Notes under the pieces: generated by a model
Databases searched by the model: none
Seen by the model: the letters and a program-made list of their open reading frames with translations, nothing else
What the model was told of the DNA's origin: nothing
Made by a program: the position numbers and the translations under genes
Part shown: one piece after another, positions 51,997 to 61,209 of the stretch
How the letters are laid out: each line of letters opens with the position of its first letter
Position numbering within the stretch: position 1 is the first letter of the stretch
From: Porticoccus sp041395745
Lineage (GTDB): Bacteria > Pseudomonadota > Gammaproteobacteria > Pseudomonadales > Porticoccaceae
Reading direction: 5' to 3'
NCBI GenBank assembly: GCA_041395745.1
Contig: JAWKZV010000004.1
Location: 1-64,000 of the forward strand
Length of the DNA: 64,000 nucleotides

Positions 51997-53150
51997 GGCG
52001 CGAGGCTCACTTCATCGGCAAACTGCGGCTCAACCACCATTCCCTCGACCACATAGCCGGGACGCTCCAGCAGAACCTTTTCGCCCTCGGCAATGCCTCT
52101 CACCAACGCCTGATCACCAAGCAATTGCAGCACCTGCACAAGGACAATGTGCAATTGATTGTCCGCGTCCAAAACAAGCAGATGCTCCTTCTCGTAAAGC
52201 GCCTGTCGTGGAACCGCCAGTACATCTGCGAAGGTTTTTCCCGCTACTTCGGCATTGACGAACAAACCAGTCACCAGCGGTGGTTGAAATGAAAGTGGCT
52301 CATTCACTTCGACGATGCCATAGAGCACTCGGCTGCGGGTATCGATGCTCGCCTCAGTGCGCACCAGCTGGCCCGTCCAGCGGGCGAACATGCCGTTAAA
52401 ATTGGCAGTGAGTGTTACGGGTAGCGGTGCTGCACTGCCAGGCTGCAGAGGAAGATCCAGGAGCGGTGCCTGGTTCGGCGTCAACGGCAGGCGGATTTCA
52501 GCGGTGTCAGTGGCAAAGATTTCCGCCACCTGGGTTCCAGCTGCCACATACTGACCGAAATTCACCTGAATCTTGCGCACACGACCGTCAAACGGCGCCA
52601 GGATCGCCGTCCTCTCCAGATCGAGTTGCGCCTGCTCCAGGTCGGCTTTGGCAGCGGCGACCGCCGCCTCGGCAGCTCGCAGCTGCGGCTCGCGCAGGAA
52701 CAGCGCATTGCCCTCGGTGTTGCCCAGATCACGCCACTCCCGCTTGGCCTGACGAGCCTGACCGCGCTCCGTAGCGAGCAGTTTTTCCGCTTCTGCCAGA
52801 CGGGACTGGACCTGTACAAGGGCGATCCGGTAGTCGCGATCATCCAGTTGCAGCAGTCGGTCACCCCGCTTGAAAAAACCGCCATCCAGGAAATTTTCCG
52901 ACACGGCGACCACCTGACCGCCCACCTGGGCTGTCAGGACAATTTCTGTTTTCGGACGAACCGTACCCTGAGCCTGAACACTGATCTGGCGTTGCACTGG
53001 CCGGGCCAGTATGGCGGCAATTTTCGGGGGTGCAGTTTCTACCACAGCCTGCCGCTGCGGTACCGGCCTGGCCGCCGACAACAAGTACACAATCACCACG
53101 GCTGCCGCCAGGATTGCCAATGGAATAACGATCTTTTTCAGCGAAGCCAT
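51993..53150 (-). CDS. RND efflux periplasmic adaptor (membrane fusion protein)
   Basis: A 385-aa HlyD/AcrA-type adaptor. One N-terminal transmembrane anchor (IVIPLAILAAAVVIVYLLS) is followed by a lipoyl half (VQAQGTVRPKTEIVLTAQ), a coiled-coil hairpin with AAEAAVAAAKADLEQAQLDLE, the second lipoyl half (ILAPFDGRVRKIQVNFGQYV) and a beta-barrel domain. It lies immediately upstream of, and overlaps, the RND gene. Confidence 0.92.
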   Translation of the reverse strand: MASLKKIVIPLAILAAAVVIVYLLSAARPVPQRQAVVETAPPKIAAILARPVQRQISVQAQGTVRPKTEIVLTAQVGGQVVAVSENFLDGGFFKRGDRLLQLDDRDYRIALVQVQSRLAEAEKLLATERGQARQAKREWRDLGNTEGNALFLREPQLRAAEAAVAAAKADLEQAQLDLERTAILAPFDGRVRKIQVNFGQYVAAGTQVAEIFATDTAEIRLPLTPNQAPLLDLPLQPGSAAPLPVTLTANFNGMFARWTGQLVRTEASIDTRSRVLYGIVEVNEPLSFQPPLVTGLFVNAEVAGKTFADVLAVPRQALYEKEHLLVLDADNQLHIVLVQVLQLLGDQALVRGIAEGEKVLLERPGYVVEGMVVEPQFADEVSLAP

Positions 53151-53344
53151 GCCTGTTCAATGTTCCTTATGTCGAGGTGGGCATTATCGCAAAATTCTAC
53201 CCGGGCTTGCTTCACCCCACCCCCTGTGGTGCCACTCCCGGATATTGAGCTCATTGGAACCCTCGGGTGTCATTAAAGTTTCTTGAAATTGCCACCATCC
53301 GGTCATTTATCGCCCATAGGGTGGCGGTTAAAGAGGAAAAAACT

Positions 53345-54154
53345 ATGCAATATCACGCTATCTGGCTATCGGATATCCACCTGGGCTACCGGGATTGCAA
53401 GGCGGAATTCCTGCTGGATTTTCTCAACAAGACCCGCTGCGACACCCTCTACCTGGTGGGCGATGTGGTGGACCTGTGGGCCATGAAACGCACCTTCCTG
53501 TGGCCTGCCAGTCACCACGAAGTGCTGCGCAAGATCATTTCACTGGCCAACAACGGCACCCGGGTTATTTACGTACCGGGCAATCACGACGGCCTGGTGC
53601 GGGATATCGCCGGTAGTTCCGTGCTCAATATCGAAGTGCACCCCCACTACGTTCACACCACCCGTGAAGGCAAGCAACTGCTGATGATGCACGGCGATGA
53701 ATTCGACCATGCCGTCTTGTGCAGTCGCTTCAATCGCATCGTCGGCGATGCCGGCTACAGCCTGTTGTTGCACATGAATCGCTGGAGCAATCGAATCAGA
53801 CGCTGGATGGGGCTGCCCTACTGGTCCCTGGCCTACTACGTCAAGAACCGTGTTCGGAATGCCCGCGCAGCCATTACTGCCTTTGAAGAGGCTGCAGCTC
53901 TGGAAGCCATACGCTGGGGGGTGGATGGCATCATCTGCGGCCATATCCACCAACCGGAAATCCGCACTATCGATGGAGTACTTTACTGCAACGACGGCGA
54001 CTGGGTGGAGAGCTGTACCGCCCTGATCGAACACCGCAGCGGCAAGCTGGAGCTGGTGCACTGGGGTGATTTACAGCAGGCCATCAAGAGCGACCAGGCC
54101 GCCAATGACGCCTCTATCAGCGCCCCCTACCGACTGCCCCGCCTGTCACCCTGA
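53345..54154 (+). CDS. Metallophosphoesterase of the LpxH/UDP-2,3-diacylglucosamine diphosphatase type
   Basis: A 269-aa calcineurin-like enzyme. Metal ligands are visible in LSDIHLGYRD, LVGDVVDLWAM, VPGNHDGLVRD, MHGDEFDH and CGHIHQPEI. The pattern fits UDP-diacylglucosamine pyrophosphatase-like proteins, which act in lipid A synthesis. It is larger than canonical LpxH (about 240 aa), and the C-terminal half diverges, so it could be a paralog acting on another lipid or nucleotide substrate. ATG 53345 gives the family N-terminus. It is flanked by inversely oriented efflux and ugd genes. Confidence 0.82.
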   Translation: MQYHAIWLSDIHLGYRDCKAEFLLDFLNKTRCDTLYLVGDVVDLWAMKRTFLWPASHHEVLRKIISLANNGTRVIYVPGNHDGLVRDIAGSSVLNIEVHPHYVHTTREGKQLLMMHGDEFDHAVLCSRFNRIVGDAGYSLLLHMNRWSNRIRRWMGLPYWSLAYYVKNRVRNARAAITAFEEAAALEAIRWGVDGIICGHIHQPEIRTIDGVLYCNDGDWVESCTALIEHRSGKLELVHWGDLQQAIKSDQAANDASISAPYRLPRLSP

Positions 54155-54218
54155 CTGAAGCCCCGCGTGACTTCCATGATTTACCGACCGTTCAGGTCGA
54201 GTCCAAACAGCCATTATC

Positions 54219-55625
54219 TTAGGCCGCTGCAGAACTCTGCTCAGGGCTGTTCCCGACTGCTGTTTCAGCGCTGATCTCATGTGGCGCTGTTGTAGCACTT
54301 CTGCCAACGGCCAGGTAATCGAATCCAGCTGCCACCATCCGCTTCGGGTCGTACAGGTTGCGTCCGTCCACGATCACCCGGCGCTTCATCTTATCTGCCA
54401 TGGCCTGGAAATCCGGCGCCCAAAAATGCTTCCACTCGGTACAGATCACCAGGGCATCAGCCCCCTTAAGTGCCGCCTCCTTGGTACCCATCAGCGCCAG
54501 GTCTTCCCTGTCGCCGTAGATACGCTGGCACTCTTCCATGGCCCGGGGATCGTAGGCCTGGACACTGGCACCGTGACGCCAGAGGGATTCCAGCAACACC
54601 CGGCTGGGTGCCTCGCGCATGTCATCCGTACGCGGCTTGAATGCCAACCCCCACACGGCAATGGTCCTGCCGGCCAGATCACCAGAAAAGTAGCTGTGCA
54701 GCTTGTCGAACAACCGCTGCTTCTGCCCCGCATTGACCTGTTGAACCGCCGTCAACAGGTGCGGGGTGTACCCCGCCTGCTCGGCGGTGGCCTGCAGGGC
54801 GCGTACATCCTTTGGAAAACAAGAACCGCCGTAGCCGCAGCCGGGGTAAATGAAGTGATAGCCGATGCGCGGATCGGCTCCGATTCCCTGGCGCACCTTC
54901 TCGATATCAGCCCCCAGGTATTCCGCCAGGTTCGCGATCTCGTTGATGAAGCTGATCTTGGTGGCAAGCATGGCGTTGGCTGCGTATTTGGTCAGCTCGG
55001 CTGAGCGCACGTCCATCACCATCAACCGCTCGTGGTTGCGGTTAAACGGCGCATAGAGCTCGCGCATCATCTCCGCCACCCGCTCGGAACCGGTGCCTAC
55101 CACGATGCGGTCCGGCTTCATGAAATCGCCGATCGCCGCACCCTCCTTGAGAAACTCGGGGTTGGAGGCGACCTCAAAGGGGACTGCAGCTCCGCGCAGC
55201 TCCAGCTGCCGCCGAATTTGGGCGCTGACTGAATCTGCCGTTCCCACCGGAACGGTGGACTTGGTAACCACCACCGCAAAGCGATTCAGGTGTTGGCCAA
55301 TGCTGTCGGCCACCGCCAGTACATGACGGGTATCCGCGGTGCCGTCTTCATCAGTGGGTGTCCCCACGGCGATAAAAATAACCTCCGCATGGGTGATAGC
55401 ACGAACAGCATCAGAGGTGAATTCCAATACCTGTTCCCGCTGCCCCTCCAGCAGATAATCTTCCAGTCCCGGTTCGAAAATGGGACAGATGCCCTGCCGC
55501 AGCAGGGCCACCTTCTGTTCATCCTGCTCCACGCAGATAACCTGGTGACCGACATGGGCCAGGCATGCGCTGGTCACCAACCCCACATAGCCACCACCAA
55601 ATACGGTTACTTTCATCGCCTTCAT
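54219..55625 (-). CDS. ugd: UDP-glucose 6-dehydrogenase
   Basis: Oxidises UDP-glucose to UDP-glucuronate for polysaccharide synthesis. The 468-aa protein has the NAD motif VFGGGYVGLVTSA, the substrate loop KSTVPVGTA, the catalytic Cys in CGYGGSCFPKDVRAL, and a C-terminal UDP-binding domain (AVWGLAFKPRTDDMREAPS). ATG 55625 has AGGA 5 nt upstream; ATG 55616 (MKVTVFG) is the alternative start. It is isolated, not in an exopolysaccharide cluster here. Confidence 0.95.
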   Translation of the reverse strand: MKAMKVTVFGGGYVGLVTSACLAHVGHQVICVEQDEQKVALLRQGICPIFEPGLEDYLLEGQREQVLEFTSDAVRAITHAEVIFIAVGTPTDEDGTADTRHVLAVADSIGQHLNRFAVVVTKSTVPVGTADSVSAQIRRQLELRGAAVPFEVASNPEFLKEGAAIGDFMKPDRIVVGTGSERVAEMMRELYAPFNRNHERLMVMDVRSAELTKYAANAMLATKISFINEIANLAEYLGADIEKVRQGIGADPRIGYHFIYPGCGYGGSCFPKDVRALQATAEQAGYTPHLLTAVQQVNAGQKQRLFDKLHSYFSGDLAGRTIAVWGLAFKPRTDDMREAPSRVLLESLWRHGASVQAYDPRAMEECQRIYGDREDLALMGTKEAALKGADALVICTEWKHFWAPDFQAMADKMKRRVIVDGRNLYDPKRMVAAGFDYLAVGRSATTAPHEISAETAVGNSPEQSSAAA

Positions 55626-55775
55626 CCCGATCCTATGGTTCCATTGATGGTGTGACCGAGGCATGACAGAAGCATGTCAGAAACGTTGCGGTTTTATGGC
55701 AACATCCGCAGTTCTGATCGCAGAGAAAATTCAGTTACACTTGGCCCTCCCTCATCGCAGTAGGTCTCCACTTGT

Positions 55776-56012
55776 ATGATGGTATTCATGCTCAGGAATC
55801 AGCACGGCCAGTGGCTGGACAAGTCATTGAACTGGTTGGATCACTGCCCGCCGGGGCAGCGCTTCAAGACGCCGCATCACGACGTCGCCCTGAACCAGCT
55901 GGTGGAGCTGAATGCACGGGATATTTCTCTGCGCGGCGAAGTCGAACGTCATGAATTGGCCAGCCACGCCGATGAAAGCAACCGGGTCGATACCTCCGAT
56001 CTCGCCGGCTGA
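55776..56012 (+). CDS. Hypothetical protein, 78 aa, upstream of gshA
   Basis: A small soluble charged protein (LRNQHGQWLDKSLNWLDHCPPGQRF…) without a family I recognise. It ends 21 bp before gshA in the same orientation, which suggests it belongs to that operon. Several ATGs exist (55776, 55779, 55788) and the ribosome-binding site is weak, so the start is uncertain. Moderate GC at third positions supports coding. Confidence 0.5.
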   Translation: MMVFMLRNQHGQWLDKSLNWLDHCPPGQRFKTPHHDVALNQLVELNARDISLRGEVERHELASHADESNRVDTSDLAG

Positions 56013-56033
56013 CCCCACCACAAGGAATTCAAC

Positions 56034-57620
56034 TTGCCGCTACTGAAAAGCCGACTGGCGCTGCTCGCCGCCGACCCCCACTCCCGGTTACTGGCCGGAA
56101 TTACGCGCGGCATAGAGAAAGAAAGCCTGCGGGTTACCCCCACTGGGACTTTGGCCCAGACACCACACCCGACGACACTGGGCTCGGCGCTGACCCACCC
56201 CCAGATCACCACCGATTACTCTGAAGCCCTGCTGGAGTTCATTACCCCGCCTTCCAGTGGTGCAGATCAGGTTCTCGATACCCTGGAGCAAATTCATCGC
56301 TACACCTACCGCCAGATCGGTGATGAGCGACTTTGGGTCAACAGCATGCCCTGCCAGCTGGGTACCGACAGCGATATTCCCGTCGGCCAGTACGGCAGCT
56401 CCAACATCGGCCGGATGAAAACCATTTACCGGGTGGGCCTCGGCCATCGCTATGGCCGCCTGATGCAGACCATCGCCGGCATCCACTACAACTTTTCAGC
56501 GCCTTATTCACTGTGGGAACTGTTGCGCAAGCACGAACAACCCGGCCGGGGGCTGCAGGATTTCAAAACAGAAAACTACTTTGCCCTGATCCGCAATTTC
56601 CGCCGTCACTTCTGGCTGCTGCTCTACCTTTTTGGTGCTTCACCGGGTGTCTGTCGCAGCTTTGTTCGCGATCGCCAGCACCAACTCGAGCCCTTTGGCA
56701 CGGACAATCACAGCCTCCACGCCCCCTATGGCACATCCCTGCGCATGGGCGATTTGGGCTATCAGAGCAAGGCCCAGGAACAACTGGTGGTCTGTTACAA
56801 CGACCTGCGCAACTACGTCTCCACCCTCCGGCAAGCCCTGGTAAAACCCTATCCCGATTACGAGAATGTGGGGCTTAAAGACAGCAGCGGCGAATACCAG
56901 CAACTCAGCACCCACCTGTTACAGATCGAGAACGAGTTCTACAGCACCATCCGCCCGAAACGCACCACCCTTTCCGGAGAAATTCCACTGTGGGCCCTGT
57001 GGGAAAGGGGTGTGGAATACATTGAGGTGCGCTGTATCGACCTCAATCCGTTCCTGCCTCTGGGCATTGATCGGTTGCAGGTGGATTTTCTCGATATTTT
57101 TCTGCTGACCTGCCTGCTCTCCAGCAGCCCGGCTACGGATGACCAGGAATATCGCAACATTCTGGAAAACCAGCGGCGTACCGTTTATCGGGGGCGCGAC
57201 CCCGATCTCACTCTTATGTGTGGCGAGACCGAACGCCCCATGCGCGAATGGGCGGAGTGCCTGTTTGCCGATATGAGCTCGGTGGCAGAACTGATGGACC
57301 GGCATCATCAGGGTGACCGCTATTGCCAAACACTGGCGACCGTGCGGGCACGCCTCGTCGACACCGCGCTCACGCCCTCGGCACAGATACTGGACATCAT
57401 GCAGGAAACCGGACAGAGCTATTTCCGGGTTGCCATGAACCATGCGGAACAACACCGTCAGTATTTTCTCGATACGCAGTTATCTGCTGATATTGAAGAG
57501 CAATTCCGCGAAGAAGCAGAAGCCTCGCTGGAACGACAACGGGAAGTTGAAGTTGCCGACACGCTGTCATTCGACCAGTTTCTGGCCAATTACTACCGGC
57601 AGTACGACTTCACGCTGTGA
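56034..57620 (+). CDS. gshA: Glutamate–cysteine ligase (TTG start)
   Basis: First step of glutathione synthesis. The 528-aa protein fits the proteobacterial GshA family: GITRGIEKESLRVT (substrate/Mg site), TTDYSEALLEFIT, MPCQLG, TIAGIHYNFSAPY and YIEVRCIDLNPF. The start is TTG at 56034, chosen because AAGGA lies 7 nt upstream and no ATG fits the family N-terminus. Its stop overlaps the acpH start (GTGA). Confidence 0.95.
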   Translation: MPLLKSRLALLAADPHSRLLAGITRGIEKESLRVTPTGTLAQTPHPTTLGSALTHPQITTDYSEALLEFITPPSSGADQVLDTLEQIHRYTYRQIGDERLWVNSMPCQLGTDSDIPVGQYGSSNIGRMKTIYRVGLGHRYGRLMQTIAGIHYNFSAPYSLWELLRKHEQPGRGLQDFKTENYFALIRNFRRHFWLLLYLFGASPGVCRSFVRDRQHQLEPFGTDNHSLHAPYGTSLRMGDLGYQSKAQEQLVVCYNDLRNYVSTLRQALVKPYPDYENVGLKDSSGEYQQLSTHLLQIENEFYSTIRPKRTTLSGEIPLWALWERGVEYIEVRCIDLNPFLPLGIDRLQVDFLDIFLLTCLLSSSPATDDQEYRNILENQRRTVYRGRDPDLTLMCGETERPMREWAECLFADMSSVAELMDRHHQGDRYCQTLATVRARLVDTALTPSAQILDIMQETGQSYFRVAMNHAEQHRQYFLDTQLSADIEEQFREEAEASLERQREVEVADTLSFDQFLANYYRQYDFTL

Positions 57621-58210
57621 ACTACCTGGCCCACCTGTACCTGTCGGGTGACGATCCCCAGTGGATGATCGGCGGGTTGCTGGGGGACTTCGTCAAGGGG
57701 CCGCTGTCCGGCGAGTATCCCAAACCCGTTGAGGCGGGTATTCAACTGCACCGCCGCATCGACGTCTTCACTGACAGCCAGCCGGAAATCCAGCAGGCCA
57801 TAGCCCGATTCGAGCCACCCTTCAGGCGCTTTGGCGGCATCCTCACCGATCTCTGTTACGACCACTTTCTGGCCGCTCACTGGACTAAATTCCACTCACG
57901 TCCGCTTGCGGATTTTTGCCAGGATTTTTATTGCGCCCTTGCCGCGTTTCCAGACACCTTACCCACCAGGGCCCAGCGCTTCTGCGAAATGGCCCCCCAG
58001 GTAAACTGGCTGGAAAACTACGCGGAGTTTGAGCAACTGGAAACCATGCTCGAACGTATCGGCCAGCGCTTCCGCACGCCCGTACCACTGCATGACGCCT
58101 TTCCCCAACTCATCAGTCATTACGACCTCATGCAGGAGGAATTCCTGCTCGTCTTTCCCCGCCTCGTTGAGTTTTCCGAGGGGCAACGACTAGAATCTCC
58201 AGACACCTGA
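57617..58210 (+). CDS. acpH: ACP phosphodiesterase
   Basis: Removes the phosphopantetheine arm from acyl carrier protein. The 197-aa protein starts NYLAHLYLSG and has GGLLGDFVKGPL, LHRRIDVFTD and DLCYDHFLA, the family's metal-binding HD-like residues. The GTG start overlaps the gshA stop by 4 bp (GTGA), implying translational coupling. Next gene dsbB starts 14 bp later. Confidence 0.93.
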   Translation: MNYLAHLYLSGDDPQWMIGGLLGDFVKGPLSGEYPKPVEAGIQLHRRIDVFTDSQPEIQQAIARFEPPFRRFGGILTDLCYDHFLAAHWTKFHSRPLADFCQDFYCALAAFPDTLPTRAQRFCEMAPQVNWLENYAEFEQLETMLERIGQRFRTPVPLHDAFPQLISHYDLMQEEFLLVFPRLVEFSEGQRLESPDT

Positions 58211-58223
58211 TAAGGATGCCCCC

Positions 58224-58706
58224 ATGCCTCTACCCACCCCCAGACAGACCAATCTGATCGTCTTCCTCGGCTGCCTGCTGCTGATTCTCATCGCGCTTTA
58301 CATGCAGCACGTGATGGGACTGAACCCCTGTTATCTCTGTATCACACAGCGGGTCTTTGTCATGCTGACGGGTGGCATTGCCCTGCTGGCATTTTTCCAC
58401 AATCACCACTTGCGTATTTACGGTGCCCTGACAGCCCTGAGCGCCCTGGGCGGCAGTTTCTTTTCTGGCAAACAGCTCTGGCTGCAGAGCCTGCCGGAAG
58501 ACCAGGTACCCGCCTGCGGTCCGCCTGCGGAATACCTGTTCGATGTATTCAGTTTCAATGAGGCGCTGGGCATGTTGCTGCGCGGAGACGGTAACTGCGC
58601 CGAAGTGCAATGGACTTTCCTCAATCTGAGCATCCCCGGCTGGACTATCATCTGTTTCTTCGGCTTGGCTGCCCTCGGCATCTGGCAGGCGGTGCGCCGG
58701 CAGTGA
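58224..58706 (+). CDS. dsbB: Disulfide bond formation protein B
   Basis: A 160-aa inner-membrane enzyme that re-oxidises DsbA and passes electrons to quinone. Four transmembrane helices are visible. The CXXC pair is C36/C39 (NPCYLCITQR), and the second pair is C98 and C125 (PACGPPAEY, GNCAEVQW). It overlaps the cidA-like gene start by 4 bp (GTGA). Confidence 0.93.
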   Translation: MPLPTPRQTNLIVFLGCLLLILIALYMQHVMGLNPCYLCITQRVFVMLTGGIALLAFFHNHHLRIYGALTALSALGGSFFSGKQLWLQSLPEDQVPACGPPAEYLFDVFSFNEALGMLLRGDGNCAEVQWTFLNLSIPGWTIICFFGLAALGIWQAVRRQ

Positions 58707-59059
58707 ACATACTCAAGGGCCTGCTGGCCCTGTTGGCGTTTCAGGGTATCGGTGAAGGCATCGTCTTCCTGAGCGACATCCCCATTCCGGGGCCAGTAAT
58801 CGGCATGGTGCTCCTGTTTGCCACCCTGCAGCTAAGCGGCGCGGAAACCCCGGACTGGCTGGGCCGGATGGGCCATTTTATGATCCGCTGGCTGTCACTG
58901 ATGTTTCTGCCGGCCTGTACCGGGCTGTTTTTTCTGCCGGACATCGCTGCCAATCAGTGGCCCGGTATTATCGGCGCCATGGTTCTCGGCACCCTGTTAA
59001 CCATGGCTGTGGCCGCTCTGTTGATGAACAAACTGATGTCCAATGGAGGCAAGCCGTGA
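58703..59059 (+). CDS. cidA: CidA/LrgA family holin-like membrane protein
   Basis: A 118-aa protein with four hydrophobic helices. LAFQGIGEGIVFLSDIPIPGPVIGMVLLF and FLPACTGLFF match the CidA/LrgA signature. GTG 58703 (MNILKGL) is set by the 4-bp GTGA overlap with dsbB and by the family start. With CidB it is thought to affect murein hydrolase export or pyruvate transport, depending on species. Confidence 0.9.
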   Translation: MNILKGLLALLAFQGIGEGIVFLSDIPIPGPVIGMVLLFATLQLSGAETPDWLGRMGHFMIRWLSLMFLPACTGLFFLPDIAANQWPGIIGAMVLGTLLTMAVAALLMNKLMSNGGKP

Positions 59060-59763
59060 AAGACTGGTTGCTGTTGGCAACTCTGCTGGCCCTGACCGGC
59101 GTGGCTTTTGCCCTTGTCTTCCGGCTCTATCGGTCTTGCAGCAAGCACCCCTCCCTACAGGCACTACTACACCCGCTGGTTACCGGCCCGCTACTGGTGG
59201 CCGCGGTGCTGTTACTCACTGACATCGACTACGATCACTACCGCCAGGCCAATAGTCCGTTCTTCTTTTTGCTCGGTACGGCCACTGTAGCGCTGGCTAT
59301 TCCTCTGCATCAGCAGTTCCACCACATCCGCCAACTGGCGCGTCCACTGTTAGCCACCCTGTTATTTGGCGCTACTTTTGCGGTTCTCAGCGCCCTGGCT
59401 ATTGCCTGGCTGTTCGGTGCCTCGCCGGAAACCCTGGTTTCACTGGCCCCGAAATCCGTCACCACACCCATTGCCCTGGGCATCGCTGAAAAGATCGGCG
59501 GACTGCCGGGACTTACTGCCGGGGTGGTAGTGGTCACCGGCGTGATAGGCGCCATTTTTGGCCCACCGATGTTCCGTAAACTGGGTATCACCGATGAGCG
59601 CATCATCGGCTTTGTCACCGGAATCTGTGCTCACGGCGTCGGCACCACCCGCGCATTTGAAATCAGCTCCCGCTGCGGTGCTTTTTCCAGTCTCGGTCTG
59701 GGCTTAACGGGCGCACTCACCGCGCTGACTCTCCCCTGGCTCATCATCTGGCTGGCCCACTAA
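59056..59763 (+). CDS. cidB: CidB/LrgB family membrane protein
   Basis: A 235-aa polytopic partner of CidA/LrgA. Conserved segments are SVTTPIALGIAEKIGGLPGLTAG and GICAHGVGTTRAFE. The GTG start overlaps the cidA stop by 4 bp (GTGA), the third such overlap in this run, so gshA-acpH-dsbB-cidA-cidB appear to be one transcript. Confidence 0.92.
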   Translation: MKDWLLLATLLALTGVAFALVFRLYRSCSKHPSLQALLHPLVTGPLLVAAVLLLTDIDYDHYRQANSPFFFLLGTATVALAIPLHQQFHHIRQLARPLLATLLFGATFAVLSALAIAWLFGASPETLVSLAPKSVTTPIALGIAEKIGGLPGLTAGVVVVTGVIGAIFGPPMFRKLGITDERIIGFVTGICAHGVGTTRAFEISSRCGAFSSLGLGLTGALTALTLPWLIIWLAH

Positions 59764-59866
59764 CGCTGCTTGCTCCAACGATTCCCGCACCATTGCAGTG
59801 CTTGCCAGCCCCGTGGCGATTCCCTATGCTTGATTTCCCATAATCACGATAAAAAGCTGAAGTATT

Positions 59867-60340
59867 ATGCTTGAAAATTGTAAATCAGCCCGGGAACGCT
59901 GGGGCGGCGTAAGTCATTTGATCGACCAGTGGCTTCAGGAACGCCAGGACATGCTGGTACGCTTTTGCAGCCTCGGAGATATCCGCACTTTCGACAGCGA
60001 AGATCTAGCCCATCGCCACAAAGTCAAAGGGTTCTGCGAGCTGCTGGTGGACTACACCTCTGCCGGTCATTTTGAAATCTACGGTCAGCTGGTGCGGGAA
60101 GGAAAGGATTTCGAGGACAACGAGGGTCTGCAACAAGCCAACCAGCTGATGAAAACCATCGACGCCACAACGGAAATGATCCTCGATTTCAACGACAAGT
60201 ACCTGGAAACCGACGACCTTTCAGTCCTGTCGGAAGATCTCTCAAAACTGGGCGAGTGGCTGAGCGCCAGAATGGAAGCGGAAGATTGCATGATCGAGGT
60301 ACTGCACACCGCCCATCGCGACAAGCTAACGGCACTTTAG
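59867..60340 (+). CDS. rsd: Anti-sigma-70 regulator Rsd/AlgQ
   Basis: A 157-aa helical protein that binds region 4 of sigma-70 and favours alternative sigma factors. Family landmarks are ERWGGVSHLIDQWLQERQ, SGAGHFEIYGQL-like (TSAGHFEIYGQLVREG) and IDATTEMILDFNDKY. It is monocistronic, with 103 bp upstream and a terminator downstream. It complements 6S RNA, encoded earlier in the window, in lowering sigma-70 activity. Confidence 0.92.
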   Translation: MLENCKSARERWGGVSHLIDQWLQERQDMLVRFCSLGDIRTFDSEDLAHRHKVKGFCELLVDYTSAGHFEIYGQLVREGKDFEDNEGLQQANQLMKTIDATTEMILDFNDKYLETDDLSVLSEDLSKLGEWLSARMEAEDCMIEVLHTAHRDKLTAL

Positions 60341-60358
60341 CATTGCACCACACACAAT

Positions 60359-60385
60359 AAAAAAGGCCCCTCAGGGGCCTTTTTT
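60359..60385. terminator. Bidirectional terminator of rsd and the FKBP gene
   Basis: AGGCCCC-TCA-GGGGCCT is flanked by an A-run and a T-run, so it can end both converging genes. Confidence 0.9.
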
Positions 60386-60407
60386 ATTGTCGTTTCGTCG
60401 CGAACGA

Positions 60408-61151
60408 TTATTCGCCGTCGACAATCTTGACCAGCTCGACCTCAAAAATCAGGGTAGCGTTGGGACCGATCAAACCAGAGGTACCGCTAGGGCCATAGGC
60501 GAGTTCCGCCGGGATATACAACTCCCACTTGGCGCCTTCCTGCATCTGCTGAAGTGCCTCGGTCCAGCCAGGGATAACCTGGTCGACCCGCAGTTCCACC
60601 GCACCGCCGTGATTGGCAGAAGCATCAAACTCGGTGCCGTCCACCAGAGTACCGCGGTACTGTACCTGGACGGTGCTATCCGCCTTGGGATTGGAGCCAG
60701 CTCCCGCGATGATCACTTTGTACTGAAGGCCGGATTCGGTGGTCACAACACCTTCCTTGGAAGCATTATCCGCCAGGAAAGATTTGCCTTCAGCAGCGTT
60801 ATGTTCGGCGGCCTGACGCATGGCCTCTTCATGCTCGGCATTCGCAGCTTCCTGCTTGGCCATCTGCTGGGTCTGGAATGCATCAATCACGGTGCTGAGT
60901 TCTTCCTGGCTCAGACGTGAGTCGCGGCTATCGAGCGCGTCATTGACACCGGCAACGAAAGCTTCCCGATCCAGTTCGATTTCAGCCCTGGCCAGCTTGC
61001 CGCCGGTATCCATGCCGATCACATAGCTGAGCTTCTGCGTCTGGTTCTCCAGCGTCGGGTTTACTTCCGCCTGCTTCGGCTCTGAATCGTCCTTACAGGC
61101 TGTCAACGCGAGCACGGCTACAGAAGCCAGCAGCAGTGTTTTTGTTTTCAT
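60408..61151 (-). CDS. fkpA: FKBP-type peptidyl-prolyl isomerase, lipoprotein (FkpA/Mip-like)
   Basis: A 247-aa envelope isomerase and chaperone. A lipoprotein signal MKTKTLLLASVAVLALTAC puts the lipidated Cys at residue 19. An N-terminal helical dimerisation domain (FKPB_amino, about 35–125) is followed by an FKBP domain with VQYRGTLVDGTEFDAS, IPGWTEALQQM and YIPAELAYG. It is monocistronic with rsd convergent. The lipobox suggests outer- or inner-membrane attachment, unlike soluble E. coli FkpA. Confidence 0.93.
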   Translation of the reverse strand: MKTKTLLLASVAVLALTACKDDSEPKQAEVNPTLENQTQKLSYVIGMDTGGKLARAEIELDREAFVAGVNDALDSRDSRLSQEELSTVIDAFQTQQMAKQEAANAEHEEAMRQAAEHNAAEGKSFLADNASKEGVVTTESGLQYKVIIAGAGSNPKADSTVQVQYRGTLVDGTEFDASANHGGAVELRVDQVIPGWTEALQQMQEGAKWELYIPAELAYGPSGTSGLIGPNATLIFEVELVKIVDGE

Positions 61152-61209
61152 AGGTATTCCCTTTCAAAGGTCATAGAGTGTCGGGCATCTTAACGCAAAT
61201 TTGTCCCGG

